53,685 nucleotides of DNA from Clostridia bacterium (lineage in GTDB: Bacteria; Bacillota; Clostridia; Oscillospirales; Butyricicoccaceae): contig JAFOPS010000056.1 in the NCBI GenBank assembly GCA_017394205.1, positions 1-53,685 of the forward strand, read 5' to 3'. Positions within the stretch are counted from its first letter, which is position 1. Each line of letters starts with the position of its first letter. The position numbers and the translations under genes are program-made. Below are positions 16,735 to 24,606 of this stretch, one piece after another. A model generated the notes under the pieces. That model worked only from the letters and a program-made list of their open reading frames with translations, had not been told where the DNA came from and ran no database searches.

Positions 16735-17955
16735 ATGATCTCCCGCATCCGCACAGGCGTTTTTTTCGGCGGCCCCAGCGTGGAGCACGAGGTGTCTGTC
16801 ATCTCGGCCATGCAGGCCGTCGCCGCCCTGGACGAGAGCCGCTATGAAATCATTCCCGTCTATGTGACGAAGTCCGGCGATTTTTACACCGGCGAGCATC
16901 TGAAAAAGCTGGAGAGCTTCCGCGACATCCCCGCTGCCCTTGCCGCCGCCAAAAAGGTGGCGCTGCAAAAAGAAGGCAAGGATGTGCAGCTTGTTTTGGC
17001 GAAGCAGAAAAAGCTGGGCTCCAGCGTGGTCGCCGTGCTGGACGTGGCCCTTTTGGTATTTCACGGCACCGGCGGCGAGGACGGCGTGATGCAGGCCCAT
17101 TTCCAGCGGCTGGGCCTCCCCTACACCGGGCCCGACGTCACCTCCAGCGCCGTAGGCATGGACAAATGGGCCTCCAAGGCCCTGTTCCGCATGAGCGGCC
17201 TGCCCTGCGTGCCCGCCCTGCGGGTGAGCAAAAGCGCCTATTACGCCGATCCCGAGGCCGTTTGCGCCCGCATCGAGGGCGAGATCGGCTATCCCGCGGT
17301 GATCAAGCCCTATAATCTGGGCAGCAGCGTGGGCATCCACAAATGCCGCGACCGGGCTTCTCTGCAAAACGGGCTGGAGGACGCCTTTTTGTACAGCGGC
17401 GGCGTGATGGCCGAAAAAGCGGTACCCAATCTGCGGGAGATCAACTGCGCCGTTTTGGGCGACGAAGAGAGCGCCCGGGCCAGTGTGTGCGAGGAGCCTC
17501 TCAACGCCACCGATATTCTGACCTATGCCGACAAATACCAGTCGGGCGGCAAGTCCGCCAAGGGCGGCGCAAAATCCCCCTCCGGCGGCAGCAAGGGGAT
17601 GCAGAGTCTTGCCCGTCAGGTGCCCGCGCCCATCTCCGACGCGCTCTCCGAAAGGATCCGCGCCCTGGCCGTGGACGCCTTTCACGCCGTGGGCGCCGCG
17701 GGGTGCGCCCGGGTGGATTTTCTGATGGACGGAGCCACCGAGGAGGTCTTTATCAACGAGATCAACACCATCCCCGGCTCGCTGGCCTTTTATCTGTGGG
17801 AGGCCAGCGGTCTGCCCTTCCCCGCCCTGCTGGACGAGATGATCGCCCTGGCCCTCAAGCGCCGCCGGGAAGAGGAGTCGCTCCACACCACCTTTGAAAC
17901 CAACCTGCTCCAGACCGCCTCGCTGGGCGGAAGCAAGTCCGGAAAGAAGGTCTGA
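16735..17955 (+). CDS. D-alanine-D-alanine ligase family protein
   Basis: ATP-grasp ligase that couples two D-amino acids. The N-terminal FGGPSVEHEVSV, the ATP-binding IKPYNLGSSVGI and the metal-binding FINEINTIPGSL are all present. The loop over the active site (about residues 264-301) begins TYADKYQ, with the Tyr seen in D-Ala-specific enzymes. It is then stretched by a Gly/Ser/Lys-rich insert (SGGKSAKGGAKSPSGGSKG) before MQSLARQVPAP. Total length is 406 aa, longer than the usual 310-370. It probably supplies the dipeptide for the MurF-like protein. A housekeeping ddl may exist elsewhere. Confidence 0.88.
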   Translation: MISRIRTGVFFGGPSVEHEVSVISAMQAVAALDESRYEIIPVYVTKSGDFYTGEHLKKLESFRDIPAALAAAKKVALQKEGKDVQLVLAKQKKLGSSVVAVLDVALLVFHGTGGEDGVMQAHFQRLGLPYTGPDVTSSAVGMDKWASKALFRMSGLPCVPALRVSKSAYYADPEAVCARIEGEIGYPAVIKPYNLGSSVGIHKCRDRASLQNGLEDAFLYSGGVMAEKAVPNLREINCAVLGDEESARASVCEEPLNATDILTYADKYQSGGKSAKGGAKSPSGGSKGMQSLARQVPAPISDALSERIRALAVDAFHAVGAAGCARVDFLMDGATEEVFINEINTIPGSLAFYLWEASGLPFPALLDEMIALALKRRREEESLHTTFETNLLQTASLGGSKSGKKV

Positions 17956-17957
17956 GC

Positions 17958-18152
17958 ATGAACCCGCTGAAAAAGCTTCAGCTTGCCGCCGTGATCCTGT
18001 CGGTGCTGCTGCTGATCCCTCTGACCGTTGAAGTTTTCGGAAAGCTGCGGCCCGCGATCGTCCGGCCGCTGGGCGCCGCCATGCTGGTTTGCCTGGCGGT
18101 GAACGCCTTCTGCGCCGTTCTGGCGCTGAAGGACGGCAAAAGAAACCCATGA
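17958..18152 (+). CDS. small two-helix membrane protein
   Basis: 64 aa with two hydrophobic segments (about residues 9-26 and 34-57), a basic N-terminus (MNPLKKLQ) and a charged tail (KDGKRNP). No family is recognised. It starts 2 bp after the Ddl-like stop, with AGAAGG before it, so it is part of that operon. It may be a membrane partner of the MurF-like ligase, but this rests on position only. Confidence 0.6.
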   Translation: MNPLKKLQLAAVILSVLLLIPLTVEVFGKLRPAIVRPLGAAMLVCLAVNAFCAVLALKDGKRNP

Positions 18153-18157
18153 GCTCT

Positions 18158-18178
18158 GCCTCCGGCCCTGCCGGAGGC
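18158..18178 (+). terminator. hairpin between the ligase operon and the response regulator
   Basis: Perfect 8-bp stem GCCTCCGG/CCGGAGGC with a 5-nt loop. The tail (CGCTTTG) is poor in U, so termination is probably partial. Confidence 0.5.
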
Positions 18179-18206
18179 CGCTTTGCATGAGAAAGGGAGC
18201 GATCCT

Positions 18207-18881
18207 ATGATCTATCTGGTAGAAGACGACGACGCCATCCGGGAGCTGGTGCTTTATGCCCTTACCAACGGAGGCTTTGCCGCCGAAGGCTTCGACACGC
18301 CCTCGGCCTTTTGGCGCGCCGCCGCGCAAAACGCGCCCTCCATGATCCTGCTGGATATCATGCTCCCCGAGGAAAGCGGTCTGGATATCCTGAAAAAGCT
18401 CCGGGCCGACCCCGCCCTTGCCCGGGTCCCGGTGATGATGCTCACCGCCAAGGGCAGCGAATACGACAAGGTCCTGGGGCTGGAGCTGGGCGCCGACGAC
18501 TATCTGGCCAAGCCCTTCGGCATGATGGAGCTGCTGGCCCGGGTCAGGGCGCTCAATCGCCGGACGGGCGAAGCCGCTCCCGCGGAATACCGGCTGGGCC
18601 CCCTGCGGGTCTGGCCCGAAAAGCATCTTGCCCAGCGGGAGGATCAGATCCTTCCCCTTACCCGGAAGGAATTCGAGCTGCTGTGCGTCCTGCTCCGCAA
18701 CCGGGGCATCGTTTTGACCCGCGACCGGCTCCTGGACGAGATCTGGGGCTATTCCTTCGACGGGGAAAACCGGACGGTGGACGTACACGTGCGCACCCTG
18801 CGGCAAAAGCTGGGCGATCTGGGCGACCGGATCGAGACCGTGCGGGGCGTGGGATATAAGATCGGGGGGATCGACCCGTGA
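18207..18881 (+). CDS. OmpR/PhoB-family response regulator
   Basis: Receiver domain (residues 1-115) with the acidic pair EDDD, phospho-acceptor Asp in LLDIMLPEESG, Thr in MLTAKG and Lys in LAKPFGM. A winged-helix effector (about 130-224) follows, with LTRKEFELLCVLLRNRG and VDVHVRTLRQKLG. The start at MIYLVEDD follows GAAAGGGAGCG. Length 224 aa is typical. It overlaps the kinase by 4 bp (GTGA) and is its cognate regulator. Control targets are not visible; neighbours suggest the wall or D-amino acids. Confidence 0.93.
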   Translation: MIYLVEDDDAIRELVLYALTNGGFAAEGFDTPSAFWRAAAQNAPSMILLDIMLPEESGLDILKKLRADPALARVPVMMLTAKGSEYDKVLGLELGADDYLAKPFGMMELLARVRALNRRTGEAAPAEYRLGPLRVWPEKHLAQREDQILPLTRKEFELLCVLLRNRGIVLTRDRLLDEIWGYSFDGENRTVDVHVRTLRQKLGDLGDRIETVRGVGYKIGGIDP

Positions 18882-20278
18882 GAAACGCCATTTTCAAAAA
18901 CATCTTTGTTACCGCCATGGCCGTGTTCGTCATCAGCGTCATCTGCATCGTGGCGGCGCTTTACGGCTCGTTTTCCGCCCAGCAGAAGCAGAATCTGGAG
19001 AACGAGGCCCTGTATCTTTCGGCCGCCGTCAACGGCCACGGCCCCGCCTTTCTCGGCAGCGTCCCCGCCACCGACGGCACCCGCGTCACCTATATCGCCG
19101 CCGACGGGACGGTGCTCTTTGACAGCGCCGCCGACCCCGCCTCTCTGGAAAATCATGCCCTGCGGGACGAGGTGAAGCAGGCGCTGGAATCGGGTACGGG
19201 CTACAGCAGCCGCTATTCCCAGACCTCCGGCCGCCGCACCGCCAACTACGCGGTGCGCCTGGAGGACGGGACGGTGCTGCGGGTGTCCAATACGCTTTAC
19301 ACCCGCGCCATGCTGGCCATCAATCTGTTCACGCCGCTGCTTCTGGTGCTGGTGCTGGCCATGGCCCTCTCCTTTGCCTCGGCGGCCGGGATGTCCCGCC
19401 GGATCACCGAGCCGCTGGGGGCCATCGACCTGCGGGACCCCGACGACCGGGGCGTCTATGAGGAGCTGCGCCCGCTGGTGCAGCGCATCCGCGCGCAAAA
19501 CCGAGAGATCCAGCACAACATGGAGGAGCTGAAGGCCGAGCACGCCCGGCAGGACGAAATGCGCCGGGAGTTCACCGCCAACGTGTCCCACGAGCTGAAA
19601 ACGCCCCTTACCTCTATCTCCGGCTACGCCGAGCTCATTCAGGGCGGCATGGTCCGGCAGGAGGACGTGCCCCGCTTTGCGGGCACCATCTGGCGGGAGG
19701 CCCAGCGGCTCATCGTGCTGGTGAACGACATCATCCGCCTTTCCCGGCTGGACGACAAGGACGTGGAGGAGGAGCGGGAGCCGGTGGAGCTTTCGGCCCT
19801 GTGCCGCGAGGTCATCGAATCCCTGGCCCCCGCCGCCGCCGAAAAGGACGTTTCCTTCGCCCTCACCGGAACCCCCGCCACGGTCACGGGCATCCGCCAG
19901 ATCCTGGGCGAGGTCATCTATAATCTCTGCGACAACGCCATCAAATACAACCGTCCCGGCGGCAGCGTCGCCGTGGACGTGCAGGAGACCGACGGTCAGA
20001 CCGTTCTTTCGGTGAAGGACACCGGCATCGGCATCCCCGAGGAGGAGCTGGGCCGGGTGTTCGAGCGGTTTTACCGGGTGGACAAGAGCCACTCCAAGGA
20101 GGTGGGCGGCACGGGTCTGGGCCTTTCCATCGTCAAGCACGGCGCCGCCTATCACAACGCCGCCGTGGAGGTGGAAAGCACCCCCGGCGAGGGCACCTGC
20201 TTTACCGTGCGTTTCCCCAGAGAGCCTCTCATCATCCGTCATCAGCCGGCGGCCCGATCCGCCGAAAAGGAGGAATAA
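18878..20278 (+). CDS. PhoR-like sensor histidine kinase
   Basis: Membrane sensor of 466 aa. Two membrane segments (about residues 8-30 and 145-170) flank an extracytoplasmic domain of about 115 residues. Then come a HAMP-like linker, the H box VSHELKTPLTSISGY (phospho-His about residue 238), the N box NLCDNAIKYN and the G boxes DTGIGIPEEE and GGTGLGLSIVKH. It starts at GTG in a 4-bp overlap with the regulator gene. The stop lies 4 bp before the D-aminoacylase start, so all three are probably one transcript. The sensed signal is unknown. Confidence 0.93.
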   Translation: MRNAIFKNIFVTAMAVFVISVICIVAALYGSFSAQQKQNLENEALYLSAAVNGHGPAFLGSVPATDGTRVTYIAADGTVLFDSAADPASLENHALRDEVKQALESGTGYSSRYSQTSGRRTANYAVRLEDGTVLRVSNTLYTRAMLAINLFTPLLLVLVLAMALSFASAAGMSRRITEPLGAIDLRDPDDRGVYEELRPLVQRIRAQNREIQHNMEELKAEHARQDEMRREFTANVSHELKTPLTSISGYAELIQGGMVRQEDVPRFAGTIWREAQRLIVLVNDIIRLSRLDDKDVEEEREPVELSALCREVIESLAPAAAEKDVSFALTGTPATVTGIRQILGEVIYNLCDNAIKYNRPGGSVAVDVQETDGQTVLSVKDTGIGIPEEELGRVFERFYRVDKSHSKEVGGTGLGLSIVKHGAAYHNAAVEVESTPGEGTCFTVRFPREPLIIRHQPAARSAEKEE

Positions 20279-20282
20279 CACC

Positions 20283-21863
20283 ATGCTTGACCTTTGGATC
20301 AAAAATGCGAGGATCGTCGACGGCAGCGGCATGCCGGCCTATCGGGCCCATGTGGGCATCAGGGACGGCAGGATCGCCCGCATCGCCCCTGTTGCCGCCG
20401 AACCCGCCGCACGGGTCATCGACGCCGGCGGTCTGACCCTGACCCCGGGCTTCATCGACTCTCACAGCCACGACGATTTTATGATGGAAAACGCGCCCCA
20501 TTGCCGCCACAAGCTGGAGCAGGGCGTCACCACCGACGTCACCGGCATGTGCGGCCATTCGGTGGCTCCGCTGTCCGAGGAATATTACGAAGAGGGCTGC
20601 CGGGTATGCAGGGCGCTCTTTCCCCAGGGCGTCAATCTGGATCAGCCCACGCACAGCTCTTTTTCCGTCTATCTCAGCTCCCTGCGGGAGAGCTTCGGCC
20701 CCAACATCGGCTTTTTGATCGGTCACGGCACCATCCGCGCCGCCGTGATGGGCTTTGCCAGAAGAGAACCCACCCCCGCCGAGCTGGAAAAGATGAAGGC
20801 CTGCGTCCGCGACGCCATGGAGGCCGGGGCGCTGGGCATTTCCTTTGGCTTGATCTATACCCCCGGCGCCTTCTGCGACACCCGTGAGATCATTGAGCTG
20901 TGCAAGGTGGCCGCCGAATACGGCGGCGTCATGACCACCCACATGCGCAACGAGGGCGTCCGGCTGGTAGAGGGCGTGGAGGAGACCCTGCAGGTGGTGC
21001 GGGAGACCGGCATCCGCTGCGTCATCTCCCACCACAAGGCCAGCGGCGGTCCGAAAAACTGGGGCAAGACCGCGCTGACCCTGCCCATGATCGAAAAAAT
21101 CAACCAGGAGGGCTGCACCGTCTTTCTCGATCAATATCCCTATATCGCCACCTCCACCGGGCTGGCCAGCGAGATCCCCGGCGCCTATCTTTCCCGCCCC
21201 AAGGAGGAGCTGCTGGCGCTGATGGCCGACCCCGACGGGCGGAAGGAGCTCATCGCCGCCATGCTGGGCAAGAGCACCATGGAGGAGCGCTTCGGCCGCC
21301 TGATGATCGGCGCCTCCCGGGCCTATCCCGATTACAGCGGGCTGATGGTTTCCGAGGCCGCCGAAAAGCACGGAAAATCCATGGCCGACACCGTTCTGGA
21401 CGTGCTGTTGGCCGACGAGCTGGCCTCCACCGAGATCGGCTTCGGCATGTGCGAGGAGGACGTGGAGCGGGTGCTTGCCTATCCCCGCACCATGATCGGC
21501 ACCGACGGCCTGTGGTATCCCGGCACGCTGGGGGCCCACCCCCGCGCCTTCGCCAGCTTCCCCCGGGTGCTGGGGCACTATGTGCGGGAGCGGGGCGTGA
21601 TCTCCTTTGAGGAGGCCGTACGGAAGATGACCTCCATGCCCGCCGCCGTTTACGGTCTGCGGGGCAAGGGCCTGATCCGCGAGGGGATGGACGCCGACCT
21701 TTGCCTGCTGGATCCCGACGTCATCACCGACGCCGCCGATTTCAAGCATTGGGACGCCCGCTGCCCCGGTTTGAAATACGTCTTTGTGGCAGGCGAGCCG
21801 GTAGTGGAGGACAGCGTCCACGACGGCCGTCTTCTGGGAAAGAAGCTCCTGCGAAGCTGGTAA
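20283..21863 (+). CDS. N-acyl-D-amino-acid deacylase (D-aminoacylase)
   Basis: Zinc amidohydrolase of 526 aa that hydrolyses N-acyl-D-amino acids to a D-amino acid and a carboxylate. The ligands follow the D-aminoacylase pattern: HSHDDF (H61, H63), Cys in TGMCGHS (C90), His in TTHMRNEG, His in SHHKASG and the catalytic Asp in IGTDGL. There is no signal peptide, so it acts in the cytoplasm. GGAGG lies in the end of the kinase gene, indicating coupling. It may recover D-amino acids from wall turnover, or process N-acylated products. Confidence 0.9.
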   Translation: MLDLWIKNARIVDGSGMPAYRAHVGIRDGRIARIAPVAAEPAARVIDAGGLTLTPGFIDSHSHDDFMMENAPHCRHKLEQGVTTDVTGMCGHSVAPLSEEYYEEGCRVCRALFPQGVNLDQPTHSSFSVYLSSLRESFGPNIGFLIGHGTIRAAVMGFARREPTPAELEKMKACVRDAMEAGALGISFGLIYTPGAFCDTREIIELCKVAAEYGGVMTTHMRNEGVRLVEGVEETLQVVRETGIRCVISHHKASGGPKNWGKTALTLPMIEKINQEGCTVFLDQYPYIATSTGLASEIPGAYLSRPKEELLALMADPDGRKELIAAMLGKSTMEERFGRLMIGASRAYPDYSGLMVSEAAEKHGKSMADTVLDVLLADELASTEIGFGMCEEDVERVLAYPRTMIGTDGLWYPGTLGAHPRAFASFPRVLGHYVRERGVISFEEAVRKMTSMPAAVYGLRGKGLIREGMDADLCLLDPDVITDAADFKHWDARCPGLKYVFVAGEPVVEDSVHDGRLLGKKLLRSW

Positions 21864-21870
21864 TGGGTGC

Positions 21871-21902
21871 AAAAGCCCGCGGCAAATGCCGCGGGCTTTT
21901 TT
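21871..21902. terminator. terminator after D-aminoacylase
   Basis: A 14-bp perfect stem (AAAAGCCCGCGGCA and complement) with a 2-nt centre and a U tail. Confidence 0.9.
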
Positions 21903-21944
21903 CTGCATCTTGCCCCCGGAAAACCGCCGCTTGCCGAAAAAAGC

Positions 21945-21973
21945 GGGACAGCGGCGGAAAACCGTGCTATGCT
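21945..21973 (+). promoter_or_regulatory. promoter of the LytTR gene
   Basis: GGGACA (21945-21950), 17-bp spacer, TATGCT (21968-21973) with TGC before it. The block closely resembles the promoter at 51890-51918. Confidence 0.55.
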
Positions 21974-22009
21974 GAAGCTGCCGGCAAACGAAAGCGAGGT
22001 CATGCTGAT

Positions 22010-22450
22010 ATGAAAGTCGAAATCCGACAGACACCCGAAGCGGCGGAGGCGTACGCCGTGATCTACACCGCTGAGCTCACCCCCGAGGTCCGCCGGGCGG
22101 CGGCCGTTCTCGAAGGAGAAGCTCCCGAGCGCGTCGTCGCCGCCTCCGACAACGGCCGCATCGCGGTTTTGCAGCCCGATGAGATCTTCCTGGTCCGGGT
22201 GGAGCAGGAAAAAACCGTGATATATGCCGAAAAAAAGTCCTATACCAGCAAAAAGCGGCTCTATGAGCTGGAAACCGCGCTGGGCAGCGGGTTCATGCGC
22301 ATTTCCAAATCCGCGCTGGTCAACCTGCGGCAGCTCCGCTGTGTGGAGCCCGCGCTGGGCGGGCTTATGCTCCTGGTGCTGAAAAACGGCTGCAGGGAGT
22401 ATATCTCCCGCAGTTATCTGCCCGCGTTCAAACGCTATCTCGGTTTATAA
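22010..22450 (+). CDS. LytTR-domain transcriptional regulator
   Basis: 146 aa. The C-terminal LytTR DNA-binding domain (about residues 50-146) shows the usual YTSKKRLYELETAL, FMRISKSALVNLRQL and SRSYLPAFKRYL. The N-terminal 50 residues are short and there is no receiver domain. Such stand-alone LytTR proteins are commonly paired with a DUF3021 membrane protein, as here. Start ATG at 22010 has GCGAGGT 9-10 bp upstream. It probably controls its own operon; other targets are unknown. Confidence 0.88.
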   Translation: MKVEIRQTPEAAEAYAVIYTAELTPEVRRAAAVLEGEAPERVVAASDNGRIAVLQPDEIFLVRVEQEKTVIYAEKKSYTSKKRLYELETALGSGFMRISKSALVNLRQLRCVEPALGGLMLLVLKNGCREYISRSYLPAFKRYLGL

Positions 22451-22462
22451 GGAGGAACAGCT

Positions 22463-22885
22463 ATGTATCAAATCTTTTCCGCCGCCCGCCGCGGCATCCA
22501 TACGGCGGCAACGGTTTTTGTCCTGGGCTCTCTGGTCGCCGGTCTTCAGGGCGGCGCGGAGGTGTTCGCCAGCGGCTACGGCATGGCAAAGCTGTGCGCC
22601 GCGGTGCTGCTCATCGGCGCAGGCTTCGGCGTTCCCTCGCTGGTTTACGAGAGCCGCCTGTCCGCGCCGCTGAAGATCCTGATCCACATGGGAACCGGCT
22701 GTCTGGTCATGCTGGCGGCCGATCTGCTGACGGGCTGGCTGCGGCCGGAGCGGGGGCTGATCGCCAATCTGGTCACCTTTGCGGTGCAGGTCGGCCTCGC
22801 CTTTCTGATCCTGGCGATCCAGGCCCGCCGCGCCAGAGTGCTGGCCCGCCGGATGAACGACCGGCTCACGGAAAAAAGCGAATGA
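22463..22885 (+). CDS. DUF3021 family membrane protein
   Basis: 140 aa with four hydrophobic segments (about residues 13-32, 40-60, 70-92 and 102-120) and a charged tail. The length, layout and position 12 bp after a LytTR gene fit the DUF3021 family. This is thought to act with the LytTR partner, possibly as a membrane anti-regulator. GGAGG precedes ATG. No enzyme motif is visible. Confidence 0.75.
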   Translation: MYQIFSAARRGIHTAATVFVLGSLVAGLQGGAEVFASGYGMAKLCAAVLLIGAGFGVPSLVYESRLSAPLKILIHMGTGCLVMLAADLLTGWLRPERGLIANLVTFAVQVGLAFLILAIQARRARVLARRMNDRLTEKSE

Positions 22886-22890
22886 TCCCG

Positions 22891-22930
22891 AAAAAACACC
22901 GTCCGCTCAAGCGGACGGCGTTTTCTTTTA
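22891..22930 (+). terminator. terminator after DUF3021
   Basis: An 8-bp stem CCGTCCGC/GCGGACGG with loop TCAA, followed by a U-rich tail (GTTTTCTTTT). It lies between two convergent genes and probably serves both. Confidence 0.8.
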
Positions 22931-22934
22931 TCTT

Positions 22935-23588
22935 TTATTTTGTCAGCGCCAGCAGACGTGTTTTCAGCTCGTCGGGATCGGCCGCCAGAAGATCGGCTCC
23001 CGCCGCCTCCAGCTCGGCCCGCCCGCGAAAGCCCCACAGACATCCCGCGCCGAGGGCGCCGGCGTTGTGGGCAAAGAAGATATCCACATCGGAATCGCCG
23101 CAGTAGACCACCTCTTCGGGCCTGAGTCCCAGCGTCTCCGCCACATGGAAAAACGACCTGGGGTCGGGCTTGACGGGAAAGGGCTCATGCTGGCCGAACA
23201 CCAGATCCACGGCGTTTTCCCGGAACAGGGTCATCACCCGGGCCGTCTGATCGGCGGGCTTGTTGGTGATCACCGCCGTCTTCAGCCCCGCCTCCCGCAG
23301 CGCCTCCAGCAGCTCCTCCGCCCCAGCATAGGGGCGGGTGCGCTCCCGGCAGTTTTCGCCGTAGCGGCGGCGATAGCCGGCGATCAGATCCTCCAGCAGC
23401 TCCTCCCGCCCGGCGGGCAGCGCCCGCTGGCAAAGCTTGCGGATCCCGTTGCCGGCCTTGTGCCGATAATCCTCCTCCGGAAAGACGGGCAGACCCAGCT
23501 CCTCCAGCGCGCCGTTGACGGCGGCGGCGATGTCGGCAAGGCTGTTCACCAGCGTCCCGTCCAGATCGAAAAATACTCCTCGGATCAT
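22935..23588 (-). CDS. HAD hydrolase, phosphoglycolate phosphatase-like
   Basis: 217 aa with HAD motif I FFDLDGTLVNS (nucleophile Asp 8 and Asp 10), a helical cap, motif II in VITNKP, motif III Lys in VKPDP and motif IV GDSDVDI. The type 1 cap and length match Gph/PgmB-like phosphatases; the exact substrate cannot be read. Its ATG overlaps the stop of the WYL regulator by 4 bp, so it is the last gene of a four-gene minus-strand unit. Confidence 0.85.
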   Translation of the reverse strand: MIRGVFFDLDGTLVNSLADIAAAVNGALEELGLPVFPEEDYRHKAGNGIRKLCQRALPAGREELLEDLIAGYRRRYGENCRERTRPYAGAEELLEALREAGLKTAVITNKPADQTARVMTLFRENAVDLVFGQHEPFPVKPDPRSFFHVAETLGLRPEEVVYCGDSDVDIFFAHNAGALGAGCLWGFRGRAELEAAGADLLAADPDELKTRLLALTK

Positions 23589-24592
23589 TTCATTCCCTCC
23601 AATTCCTTTTGCAGCAGCGCCTGATACCGTTCCCGCACCGAGGCGGGCGACAGGATCTCGGCCCCGCCGCCCAGCGCAAAGATCCAGGCAAAAAACTGCG
23701 GGCTCACCGCCGCCTTCAGCGAAACGGTAAAGTGCCCGTCCCCGTCGGGATTCAAAAACAGTTCCTTCCCGAAGCGGTCGGTGACCACGCCGATGAGCCG
23801 GTTTTCAAAGCGCAGACGCACGCTCTCCTGTTCCCCGTTGAACATCCCGAACATCCGGCCCGCATAGGCGGCGGGATCGGCGGCGCGGAACAGCTCGCCT
23901 CCCTCCCGGGGGAGCTGGGAAAGGGTGATGTCCTGCATTTTGTCCACCCGGTAATGCCGAAGCTGGGCGCTTTCGCTTTCATAGGCCACCAGATAATAAT
24001 TCTCATTGTCCCAGATCAGCGCCCATGGGCTCACCTGATACCATCCGCCCTCGCGGCGCAGACGGCGGGCCACTTTTTCCGCGCCCCACACCAGCGCCCA
24101 TTCGAAATAGCGGAAGCGGATCTGCTTTCCCGCGCCGATGGCGGCGTGGATGGCGTCCACGGAATAATAGATGCTCTCGTTCATCGCCTTGATGCGCCCC
24201 GCCACATAGACCTGCCGCTGCAGCGTCCGGGCCTGATGCACCGAGGCCAGCCCCTCCAGCTTGCGGATGAGCTGGTCGGTCTTTTGCCGGGTGATGAAGC
24301 GGGACGACTGCACCGCGTCCACCAGCAGCTTGAGTTCAGGCAGCTCAAAGGTGCGCGACGCCACGAAATAGCCGCAGGTGCGGCCGTCGCGGCTTTTGAC
24401 GACGTCCATGCCGAAGACCCGCAAGGTCTCCAGATCGTCGTAAAGGCTCTTGCGGTCGCGGACGTCGACGCCCTGCGCCTGCAAAAGGTCGATCATCCGC
24501 CGGATGGTCATGGGATGGTCTTCGTCGGTCTGCTCCTGCAAAATGCGTGCCAGCCACAAAAGCTTGCCCTTTTGATTGGCTCCCTTTGCCAT
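23585..24592 (-). CDS. WYL-domain transcriptional regulator
   Basis: 335 aa. The N-terminal winged helix (residues 1-75; MTIRRMIDLLQAQG, RKSLYDDLETL) is followed by a WYL domain at about 140-215, with YQVSPWALIWDNENYYLVAY and LRHYRVDKM, and a C-terminal WCX region. WYL proteins bind nucleic acid or nucleotide ligands and many regulate DNA damage or defence genes. No defence genes are adjacent. It lies 14 bp downstream of the ABC-F gene and overlaps the phosphatase gene. Confidence 0.88.
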   Translation of the reverse strand: MAKGANQKGKLLWLARILQEQTDEDHPMTIRRMIDLLQAQGVDVRDRKSLYDDLETLRVFGMDVVKSRDGRTCGYFVASRTFELPELKLLVDAVQSSRFITRQKTDQLIRKLEGLASVHQARTLQRQVYVAGRIKAMNESIYYSVDAIHAAIGAGKQIRFRYFEWALVWGAEKVARRLRREGGWYQVSPWALIWDNENYYLVAYESESAQLRHYRVDKMQDITLSQLPREGGELFRAADPAAYAGRMFGMFNGEQESVRLRFENRLIGVVTDRFGKELFLNPDGDGHFTVSLKAAVSPQFFAWIFALGGGAEILSPASVRERYQALLQKELEGMK

Positions 24593-24606
24593 GAGATCCC
24601 TCCTTT

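Noticed and set aside
16735..18152. Vancomycin-resistance (VanG/VanC-type) operon
   Set aside because: A Ddl-like gene and a two-component system are near each other, but there is no VanT, VanH, VanX or VanXY gene, and the lid keeps the D-Ala-type Tyr.
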